15,684 nt of DNA from Acholeplasmatales bacterium. GTDB taxonomy: Bacteria > Bacillota_I > Bacilli_A > Acholeplasmatales > Anaeroplasmataceae. Position numbers and translations under genes: made by a program. The notes beneath the pieces are model-generated. The model was not told where the DNA came from and did no database searches. It saw only the letters and a list, made by a program, of their open reading frames with translations. The DNA lies in the NCBI GenBank assembly GCA_016282815.1, contig JAEELU010000135.1, forward strand, positions 1 to 15,684, given 5' to 3'. Positions 1-6,975 of the stretch are shown here, piece after piece; the stretch's first letter is position 1, and each line of letters starts with the position of its first letter.

Positions 1-1305
1 ATTCTTGTCAAGATTAACCAAATGATAGCTCTTATTATCCTTAGTTAAATCAAAATCTCCTTCAGGAAGTAACGCAGTAATTCCGTCTAAAGCATCTAAC
101 AAATTCTTCTTAGCGGCCTCGCTATTATTTTGCCATAAAGTCTTTTGTGTCTCATCATCATTATTTACTGCTTGCTTATAATTACAATACTCAGTATATA
201 GCTCTCCTGCCTTTAATAATTCCATGCGGCAATATTCTGCATAGCTTTCAAGCCTTGGTGCAACCTGGTGCATAAAAGGATATACATTCTTTAAATATGT
301 AAAATATAAAGTAATTATTGGAGTTTGACTTCCAGCAGCTGATGTATAGAATTCACCCTTTAAAAAATTAATGATTGTTTGTAAATCTGCCTTTTCAATC
401 TCATCAATTAGTTGTGCAGTTGTAGCTTTAGCAACATCAAAATTAGTTTCTCCTACTGCTCTTTGATATTTATCATATAATGTATCAAGTGTTGCAATAT
501 CCCTACCTATTACAGTCATTCTAGAATCAAATTCTGTTCTATCTATTTTTGCAAATATTTCACGTTCCATCGATGTAACAAAATCTCTTAGCTCAGTAAC
601 CTTATCAGATACTTGTTGAACCCGTGATAAAATTTTGGTATTGCCATCAATTATTGCCTTTTTAATTTCATCTAAAGATTGTGTTGTTTCATCTCTAAAT
701 ACAGCCTCAGGATCCTGGTATCCAAATGCACTTAATATATTATTTATGGCGATTTGACCAACCTTTGAGGCACAACCTGATACGAAGCCTGTAGCTATTG
801 CCTTAGCAAGCTCTACTATTGCATCACCCTTCATGCTAGCATTCCATTCAACCTTACGATTATCAGGATTAAAGGTTTTACTCCAGCCTAAATTCATAAA
901 TGCACCTTTTGATTCACATCTAATTACATTTAAGCTTTTACAATCCTTAAAACAATCATTTCCAATATATGTAACATTCTTAGGAATATAAATATTTTCT
1001 ATACCTGTACCACTAAATACCTCATCACCAATATAATGAATAGAATCTGGTATAGTAATAATAGTTATTTCAGAATGTCCTTTAAATACTCCACCCTTAG
1101 TACTACCAATTGAAGTAACTAAATAATTATCCACCTTTCTAGGGATTATGACATTATCCTTATTAGTAGCATTATAGCCTACAAGGGAGCATATTTTACC
1201 ATTAACATCATATACTAATCCATCCTTTGTGATTTGATTACTACCACCACATGATGATAAAAATACTGTTAATATTAGAATTAAAAACAAAATAATTTTT
1301 TTCAT
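1..1305 (-). CDS. Lipoprotein with BspA-like LRR region and long helical domain (3' end cut by window edge)
   Basis: Open from ATG at 1305 to the left edge without a stop, giving 435 residues of an incomplete protein. An AGGAAGG ribosome binding site lies at 1314-1320. Residues 1-19 are a lipoprotein signal peptide: two lysines, a hydrophobic core and lipobox LSSC with Cys19 as the lipidation site, so the protein should be membrane-anchored and exposed. Residues about 60-130 match BspA/TpLRR-type LRR_5 repeats (pattern I-x-IP-x-S-I-x-x-IG-x-x-x-F, seen about twice). Residues 160-195 form a Gly/Ala-rich hydrophobic segment, followed to residue 410 by a mainly helical region with heptad-like spacing and few prolines. 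That order (glycine-rich hydrophobic helix, then long amphipathic helices) recalls alpha-helical pore-forming proteins, but I cannot assign a family. It has its own promoter and is a separate unit from the upstream lipoprotein. Function unknown; the lipoprotein and LRR calls are firm. Confidence 0.85.
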   Translation of the reverse strand, partial: MKKIILFLILILTVFLSSCGGSNQITKDGLVYDVNGKICSLVGYNATNKDNVIIPRKVDNYLVTSIGSTKGGVFKGHSEITIITIPDSIHYIGDEVFSGTGIENIYIPKNVTYIGNDCFKDCKSLNVIRCESKGAFMNLGWSKTFNPDNRKVEWNASMKGDAIVELAKAIATGFVSGCASKVGQIAINNILSAFGYQDPEAVFRDETTQSLDEIKKAIIDGNTKILSRVQQVSDKVTELRDFVTSMEREIFAKIDRTEFDSRMTVIGRDIATLDTLYDKYQRAVGETNFDVAKATTAQLIDEIEKADLQTIINFLKGEFYTSAAGSQTPIITLYFTYLKNVYPFMHQVAPRLESYAEYCRMELLKAGELYTEYCNYKQAVNNDDETQKTLWQNNSEAAKKNLLDALDGITALLPEGDFDLTKDNKSYHLVNLDKN

Positions 1306-1354
1306 AATAAAAACCTTCCTTATTCCCAAAATTAACTCCCCATATCTATCATTC

Positions 1355-1383
1355 AGTATAACACAAAAACGTTTAAAAATGAA
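1355..1383 (-). promoter_or_regulatory. Extended -10 promoter of the LRR lipoprotein gene
   Basis: On the minus strand TATACT (1355-1360) is directly preceded by TGT (1361-1363), an extended -10 element. The -35 position at 17-nt spacing (1378-1383, TTCATT) is poor, as is common for extended -10 promoters. It lies between the terminator of the preceding gene and the ribosome binding site, giving a leader of about 40 nt. Confidence 0.55.
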
Positions 1384-1423
1384 CAAATAAAAATGGCTAC
1401 TAGCATACTATGCTAATAACCAT
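1384..1423 (-). terminator. Intrinsic terminator of the large lipoprotein gene
   Basis: Inverted arms 1393-1407 and 1409-1423 pair over up to 15 bp with two G-U wobbles; in practice the stem is about 13 bp with a 5-nt loop. On the minus strand the stem is followed by a T-rich tail (TTTTATTTG). It lies 22 nt beyond the stop at 1445. Confidence 0.85.
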
Positions 1424-1444
1424 CATTATTATTTATTAATTAAA

Positions 1445-4400
1445 TTACATTTTTTTTATTGTTTTATTAGATAAGAAAAGTGTTACCTTGGCAGAGCCCA
1501 CACTTGAAGTTGATAGGTCATAGTAGAATTCTACATATTTCTTTCCTCTAGCATTTTCCTTAACCTCAAGCTCTATCTGACCATTTTCTAGAGCTAAACC
1601 ATAATAATGATCTGCATCAGAATAGAAATATATTAGCTTATTATTTTGTTTGTCATCAAATACGCTCTTAAATTTGATAACATAGGTATTATTAGTAGTA
1701 ATATTATCTAATTCATCCAAACCAATATAATATGTTAATTCAGTGAATGTACCACGTGAATTAGTTTCACTATCATCAGCGTTTGTTTCATATGATGGTC
1801 CACCCATAAATATTGACATTAAGTCTGCTATAATCGCTCCTGCATATAATTCTTTTTCTCCGATTTGAATCTTATAGAAATAATTACTCTTATATATCAT
1901 AAATGTATCATCTTGACTAGATAATAAAGAATACATTGTTGCAGTACCAGGAGTACCCTCTGGAACAATATATCCATATGACATAATAGGAATATTATAA
2001 TTAACCTTTGCAGTCAATGTATCTGGATCAGTAATTCTAGTTAGAATACCTAATGTTTCTAATTCTGCCAATGTTGAAGTATTACTAAAGCCTGAACCAC
2101 CTTGAGGTATGATAATTAATGAATATGAATAATCATCATATACCTTAGTGCCCTTAATATAAACCTCATCATCAGGATTATCAATGACAAGCATCATTCC
2201 ACCACCCATTGGAGTTGATATTAAATCTCCAGAGGATTCTTCTGATCCTAAATCATATGTATCATCACCAATTGTTATAACTACTGGTGACTTTGGTTCT
2301 TCTTTAAATATCAATTTAATAGTTGCTATAATCTCATCCCTCATACAATAAAAGTATGCATTATAAATATCTTTATCATCCTTTACAACATCAAGTGTTA
2401 CCCTTTCGCTAGTAATCTTATTATTAAGCTTCTTATCATAATATGCATTACGAGATATTAATCCTGAAAGAATTATTTCTACCTTACCATCAACGATTAA
2501 TGAATCACTATCTTTACCTGCATAGGCGAAAATAGTATAAGTTTCATTATCAGACTTAAATGAAGTATCCTTAGAACTATGATCATATAATACAGTATCA
2601 CCAACTGTTATATTTATCATATCTGAGAAATCTTCAATAACAATATAATATTTCTTTGTTTGATTAAATCTATTTGTTACCTCAATTTCATATGTTCCTA
2701 CTTCAGAGAATGTAAAGAAAGATAATTGATATGTATATCCAAAATCCTTTTTTACTCCTGAAGGATAAGTGACATTAATATATAAATATGAAGCAAACTC
2801 AATACTCATATAATCACTAGGATAAGTATCTATTGCATAAGCTGTATCCTTTTCATCAAAGGAAATGTTATATCGTCCATAGGCACTTGAATAATATCTT
2901 AATCCATTACCCTTAACAGCTAAGCTTGAGCCCATTGAGTTATTAGTTTCTACTAGTAGATACAATATATGATCCGCTGTTCCATCATTTATGGTAACAA
3001 ACATATATGTTACACCAAGAGTATCATCATTTACTAATTGAGCATCAGTTACAGAATAACCAGATTTATCTGTTGTAACTTTTGTTTTATCAAAATGCTC
3101 TATTGAATATAAATAGAAATAATTATTGAAAACATTACTATAATCATATTCTCTGATACTTGCGGTATTGTTTGTATACTGTGCTGATTGATCGAACTTA
3201 CAGCTAATAGTACCGAAATCATGTGAATCCTCAGAAACAATTACATTTAGATAGAACTCTAAACTAAATACCTGACCATATAATTCCTTAGTATATGTTA
3301 TTTTCTCTCTATAAATTCCATCAACCTCATATGTCTTTGAAGTTATCTCCTCGCCATTAACAAGTAATGTACCACCAGGATTTGAACCCTCAAGCTCAAA
3401 TGCAGCCTTTCTTTCACTATTACTTACTAATAATGCAGCCTCAACTACACCTCTATTATTAATAGCATATGAATCTTTAATAGGTAGATAATCATTTTCT
3501 ATTGTGACTTGAGTAGAATATATTACTTTATTATCTTTTACTATTTCAATTAAAACATAACTCCAAATTGAATAATTATTACCATTATAATTATTTTGCC
3601 AGAACTGTACGAAATCGGCATCTCCACCAGAATCTCTGTTTAAAACTCTTACAGTACAATCCTTATATTCTTCCTTTAACTCAACATCAAGTCCAACTGC
3701 AAAATCCATATTACTATTTGTACTAAAAGTACCTCTAGAATCCGCTTCTACACTTTCAACAAATAATTCATCCCTTGCGATGCTATATCTTATAACATTT
3801 AATGACTCTATTGGATCATCATCAATAATATATATATCACAGAATATAGAATAGCTATTGCTACCGCGTGACTTTTGCAATTGTACCCAATGATTTCCTT
3901 TAGTTAATACTAAATTATCTGTAGGATTCTGACCGACACCATACGGAGTATCTGAAGAATAGCTAAATGCTGATGTTGGATTAATAAATTCTATTTCGAT
4001 TTTCTCATCAGTATCCTTAATATAGTAATAAACATTTTCTGCAACACTATATCTCTCACCATTTATTTTTACAGCCTCAAGACAAGTTGTACCTACAGAT
4101 AGCTTTATATGACATAACTCTGTTGTACCATACTTTATTACAAAATATCTATATTCAAATTCATCAATAGAATATTGTCCATAGCCTTTATCATCAGTTA
4201 TATATGCACTATATCCATCTATTGTAGTGAATGAAACATAAACTGGCATATAATATTCCATAGCTATGAATTCAGCAAAGGTCATTGGTTGACCATCGTA
4301 GGTAACTGATGTAATAATATTTGAATCAATTATGTTCCAATCATAATCACATTCTAAATCCTCATTAGTATCTTCAAAATAGTAATTTTCATCAGTAAGC

Positions 4401-5827
4401 TTAATCTTAAATTCTTTTAATCCTAACGTATTTTTTACATTTTCTAATTTAACAGTATATTTATCATCTGAATCCTTACCATATATAGACATAATACTAG
4501 AATTAAAATCAGTTATATTAAGTGTTTGTTCAGAGCCTGTTGAGAATGATGTGATTTTTCCATCCTCCCATTCACTTAAAGGTGTCTTAACAGGTTTTTT
4601 TAGAATGTAGAATTCACATGTATCTGATGTAGCATTATAATTATCATCAGCCTCTACTTCTATCTTACAAACATAATAGCCTGCAGTCTTAGGTGCTACA
4701 TCTGTATAAGTAGAATCCTCAGCACCATCTAGCTTATAATAAAGCTTAACATTAGCATCATTGTTAGTAGAGTAATTAACTACTACATCCTTAGCATCAT
4801 ATACCTTAGATTTAGCCTCGAATGAATTGATTTTTGAATCAACCTTATTAACTACTATAGTTAATTCAGTATCTTCATAATCACCATATTTTACTAGTGC
4901 TGAATATGTACCAGAATTAGATGTAGCCTGAAGCTCAGTAGCAACAGAAAAATCTGTAATAGTAGTTTCAGTACCTGTAACAGTACCAACCTCTTTTACA
5001 GTTAAATGATCAGATATATTATATTCATCGCCATAATTAAATTCTATTGTATTATTAGTTGAAGAATATTCCTCATCATCAACATATACCTTTAATGTTT
5101 TTACTTCTTCGCCAATAGTAAAATCCTTTGTTAGCTCTAGTGCAGCATAATCATCAGTTTCTGCAACATAAAGCTTACATACATATTCACCTGGATTTAC
5201 TGGGGCAGTTTCTGAATAAGTTGAATCCTCTGCTCCCTTTACCTTGTATAGGATTTGAGCAGTCTTATTATCACTTAACTCATAAGTAACCTCTGCAGGT
5301 TCACCATCATATGATTTAGCTTCAATATCAAATGATGATAGCTGTATTACCTTTTTATTGATAATAACATTGATTGTTATAACCTCATTACCATATGGTA
5401 TAGCAGCTGTATAGGTACCTGGAGCAATAGTTTGAGTAATTACAGTATTGATATCAAAATCATTGTAATCTACTAAAGTACCATCCCTTTTAATTAGCTT
5501 TACTTGAACGTTTTTTAGGTAATCATCACCTAATGTGTATTCAAGTGTATTATTTGTTGGAGAGAATTCTTCTCCATTCAAATAAACCTTAAAGCCTACG
5601 TACTCAGGTAAAGCTGTTGTTGAACTACTTGGAGTAGTTGTTGAATTACTTGGAGTAGTTGTTGGAGCTACTACTGTTGATGTAGAAGTCTCCACTGGTT
5701 TTGAAGAGCTGGCCTCTTCCTGCTTAGTTGAAGATCCTGTGCTTTGAGTTACATTACATGAAGCTAATGTGAATGCAGACAAAAACATAGAAACTAAAAC
5801 AAGCATTGCCTTAGTTTTCTTTTTCAT
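1445..5827 (-). CDS. Large surface lipoprotein with tandem MBG/YDG-like beta domains
   Basis: A 1460-residue secreted lipoprotein. The start is ATG at 5827: it directly precedes a signal peptide (four basic residues, hydrophobic core, lipobox LASC, Cys24), has an AAAGGTGA/AAAAGGG ribosome binding region at 5832-5846, and lies downstream of the promoter. An in-frame codon at 5896 is upstream of that promoter and is not used. After Cys24 comes a Ser/Thr/Pro-rich spacer (about residues 25-72). Two duplicated units follow (about 77-239 and 242-409), each made of a beta module with the pattern K-V-Y-x(4)-E-[FY]-S followed by an MBG/YDG-like module (YDG or YDA, then GAEDSTY, then AP..x.G.YVCK). The remaining roughly 1050 residues are rich in Tyr, Asn, Ser and Asp, look all-beta and match nothing I recognise. 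No LPxTG sorting signal is present; lipidation is the anchor. An adhesin or scaffold role is inferred from architecture only. Confidence 0.85.
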   Translation of the reverse strand: MKKKTKAMLVLVSMFLSAFTLASCNVTQSTGSSTKQEEASSSKPVETSTSTVVAPTTTPSNSTTTPSSSTTALPEYVGFKVYLNGEEFSPTNNTLEYTLGDDYLKNVQVKLIKRDGTLVDYNDFDINTVITQTIAPGTYTAAIPYGNEVITINVIINKKVIQLSSFDIEAKSYDGEPAEVTYELSDNKTAQILYKVKGAEDSTYSETAPVNPGEYVCKLYVAETDDYAALELTKDFTIGEEVKTLKVYVDDEEYSSTNNTIEFNYGDEYNISDHLTVKEVGTVTGTETTITDFSVATELQATSNSGTYSALVKYGDYEDTELTIVVNKVDSKINSFEAKSKVYDAKDVVVNYSTNNDANVKLYYKLDGAEDSTYTDVAPKTAGYYVCKIEVEADDNYNATSDTCEFYILKKPVKTPLSEWEDGKITSFSTGSEQTLNITDFNSSIMSIYGKDSDDKYTVKLENVKNTLGLKEFKIKLTDENYYFEDTNEDLECDYDWNIIDSNIITSVTYDGQPMTFAEFIAMEYYMPVYVSFTTIDGYSAYITDDKGYGQYSIDEFEYRYFVIKYGTTELCHIKLSVGTTCLEAVKINGERYSVAENVYYYIKDTDEKIEIEFINPTSAFSYSSDTPYGVGQNPTDNLVLTKGNHWVQLQKSRGSNSYSIFCDIYIIDDDPIESLNVIRYSIARDELFVESVEADSRGTFSTNSNMDFAVGLDVELKEEYKDCTVRVLNRDSGGDADFVQFWQNNYNGNNYSIWSYVLIEIVKDNKVIYSTQVTIENDYLPIKDSYAINNRGVVEAALLVSNSERKAAFELEGSNPGGTLLVNGEEITSKTYEVDGIYREKITYTKELYGQVFSLEFYLNVIVSEDSHDFGTISCKFDQSAQYTNNTASIREYDYSNVFNNYFYLYSIEHFDKTKVTTDKSGYSVTDAQLVNDDTLGVTYMFVTINDGTADHILYLLVETNNSMGSSLAVKGNGLRYYSSAYGRYNISFDEKDTAYAIDTYPSDYMSIEFASYLYINVTYPSGVKKDFGYTYQLSFFTFSEVGTYEIEVTNRFNQTKKYYIVIEDFSDMINITVGDTVLYDHSSKDTSFKSDNETYTIFAYAGKDSDSLIVDGKVEIILSGLISRNAYYDKKLNNKITSERVTLDVVKDDKDIYNAYFYCMRDEIIATIKLIFKEEPKSPVVITIGDDTYDLGSEESSGDLISTPMGGGMMLVIDNPDDEVYIKGTKVYDDYSYSLIIIPQGGSGFSNTSTLAELETLGILTRITDPDTLTAKVNYNIPIMSYGYIVPEGTPGTATMYSLLSSQDDTFMIYKSNYFYKIQIGEKELYAGAIIADLMSIFMGGPSYETNADDSETNSRGTFTELTYYIGLDELDNITTNNTYVIKFKSVFDDKQNNKLIYFYSDADHYYGLALENGQIELEVKENARGKKYVEFYYDLSTSSVGSAKVTLFLSNKTIKKM
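4601..5599 (-). repeat. Tandem duplication of a roughly 165-residue two-domain unit inside the large lipoprotein
   Basis: Unit 1 spans 5111-5599 and unit 2 spans 4601-5104. They align along their length: a module containing STNNT or PTNNT and YGD or LGD, then an MBG-like module with GAEDSTY, AP, YVCK and a closing FTI or FYI. The DNA has diverged, so the duplication is not recent. Confidence 0.75.
5617..5664 (-). repeat. 21-bp tandem repeat coding for a Thr/Pro/Ser heptapeptide linker
   Basis: Copies at 5617-5637 and 5638-5658 differ at one base, with a partial third copy to about 5664. They encode the heptads TPSNSTT and TPSSSTT in the spacer between the lipid anchor and the first folded domain. 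An in-frame 21-bp unit lets the spacer length vary by replication slippage. Confidence 0.75.
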
Positions 5828-5858
5828 ATTTCCCTTTTCACCTTTTTCACTATCATAT

Positions 5859-5887
5859 ATTCTATCAAAATGAAAGTAAATTGTAAA
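5859..5887 (-). promoter_or_regulatory. Promoter of the large lipoprotein gene
   Basis: On the minus strand -35 TTTACA (5882-5887) and -10 TAGAAT (5859-5864) are separated by exactly 17 nt. The -10 is preceded by TGA, so it is also an extended -10. Transcription should start near 5852, about 25 nt before the ATG at 5827, which rules out the upstream in-frame start. Confidence 0.65.
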
Positions 5888-5919
5888 TAGGGGCAAAGCT
5901 TGACAAAATTAAAGGAATC

Positions 5920-5949
5920 AAAAAAACGATGTACCTAAGACATCGTTTT
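5920..5949 (-). terminator. Intrinsic terminator of the nrdD-nrdG-dut operon
   Basis: A perfect 10-bp stem (5923-5932 with 5940-5949) with a 7-nt loop, followed on the minus strand by a run of T complementary to the A tract at 5920-5926. It begins 17 nt after the dut stop. The other strand also carries a short T-rich tail, so weak bidirectional function is possible. Confidence 0.9.
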
Positions 5950-5966
5950 CTTTGAATTAAAAATAA

Positions 5967-6476
5967 TTATTTTGTAGTAGAACCAAATCCACCATTTCTA
6001 ATAGATTGTGTATCATCATCAAATGTTATTGCATATTCAACAAAGATTCCCTGCATAAAGCCAGTTCCTTTTTTGATTTCAACTGTTTTATTCTCATTAG
6101 AATCATTTGTTACTTTAGCGAAAATATGACCTTCATTATCTGAATAATAATAATCACTATCTATAATACCAACAGTATTATTTAATTGAAGGCGGTACTT
6201 AAAGCCTAATCCACTTCTTGGATATAGCTTTAATACATAGTTTTCCTCCATATATACTCTAATACCTGTAGGAATCTTAATTGTTTCACCTGGCTTTAAT
6301 GTTATATCGAATGGTGCGTAAAAATCATAGCCAGCAGAGCCCTTTGTTGCTCTCTTAGGTAAAATTAACGAATCATATAGATTCTTAATTTCATCATCAC
6401 TTAAATTATCAAAGCCTGACTTAAATTGATCAAATGATACAATTTCAAATCTAGCTACCCTTTTAAAATTATCCAT
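5967..6476 (-). CDS. dut: dUTP diphosphatase (trimeric dUTPase family)
   Basis: Hydrolyses dUTP to dUMP and pyrophosphate in the cytosol, keeping uracil out of DNA and supplying dUMP for thymidylate synthesis. At 169 residues all five motifs of the homotrimeric family are visible: I AGYD (48-51), II PRSGLGFK (86-93), III GIIDSDYY (103-110, with the catalytic aspartate region), IV KKGTGFMQG (135-143) and V RNGGFGSTT (160-168), whose glycine-rich tail closes over the substrate. A roughly 40-residue N-terminal extension before the core (ending LPKRATKG) is, as I recall, usual in Firmicute members. The start ATG at 6476 overlaps the nrdG stop by 8 bp (ATGGATAA) and is preceded by AGGATGG inside nrdG, which indicates coupling. 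As third gene after nrdD and nrdG it completes a deoxynucleotide unit. Confidence 0.95.
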   Translation of the reverse strand: MDNFKRVARFEIVSFDQFKSGFDNLSDDEIKNLYDSLILPKRATKGSAGYDFYAPFDITLKPGETIKIPTGIRVYMEENYVLKLYPRSGLGFKYRLQLNNTVGIIDSDYYYSDNEGHIFAKVTNDSNENKTVEIKKGTGFMQGIFVEYAITFDDDTQSIRNGGFGSTTK

Positions 6477-6975
6477 CTACAGAACCATCCTGATATAATA
6501 CTATTCTTCCCTCACGCTTAGTAGCCTTAACATCGATTACTCTTTGATTTGAGCTACCAACCCAGTGAAGCTTTGGGTCAAACTTATCTATTTCGAATCT
6601 ACCATCACAGATTACATCAAGCATACTGATAAATGGTAAGCCTGAAATTTGCTCATATGTATAGCCTGTATATAACCATTTAGTCTTATGTGGAAATTTA
6701 GCATTAATTTCCGCAACAAGCTCACCTATTTCATTTACGTTAAGTGGATGTAAAGGATCACCACCACTAAAAGTAATACCAGAGATATAATCCTTTGATA
6801 GCTCGTTAAATAATTCTTCTCTTGCTGCATCATCAAATGGTATGCCACCATTTGGATCATGTGTTATCGGATTTTGGCAGCCAGGACAATGATGTCCACA
6901 TCCTGCTACCCAAAGAACAACACGTAATCCGCTACCATTTAGCATATCATCCTTTGTTATATTATGGTAACGCAT
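6469..6975 (-). CDS. nrdG: Anaerobic ribonucleoside-triphosphate reductase activating protein
   Basis: A radical-SAM enzyme that installs the glycyl radical on NrdD under anaerobic conditions, using a [4Fe-4S] cluster and S-adenosylmethionine. Its 168 residues carry the cluster motif Cys26-x3-Cys30-x2-Cys33, a SAM-binding FSGGDP segment at 69-74, and the family's C-terminal DGRFE...L.WVGSSNQRVID block at about 124-148. The start ATG (6975) shares its A with the TAA stop of nrdD (TAATG), and a GAAAGGAAG ribosome binding site lies at the end of nrdD, so translation of activator and target is coupled. The protein is oxygen-labile by family knowledge, which supports an anaerobic lifestyle. Confidence 0.96.
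   Translation of the reverse strand: MRYHNITKDDMLNGSGLRVVLWVAGCGHHCPGCQNPITHDPNGGIPFDDAAREELFNELSKDYISGITFSGGDPLHPLNVNEIGELVAEINAKFPHKTKWLYTGYTYEQISGLPFISMLDVICDGRFEIDKFDPKLHWVGSSNQRVIDVKATKREGRIVLYQDGSVDG

Noticed and set aside
5828..5896. N-terminal extension of the large lipoprotein starting at 5896
   Set aside because: It would place 23 residues before a perfect lipoprotein signal peptide and begin upstream of the promoter at 5859-5887. ATG at 5827 has the better ribosome binding site.
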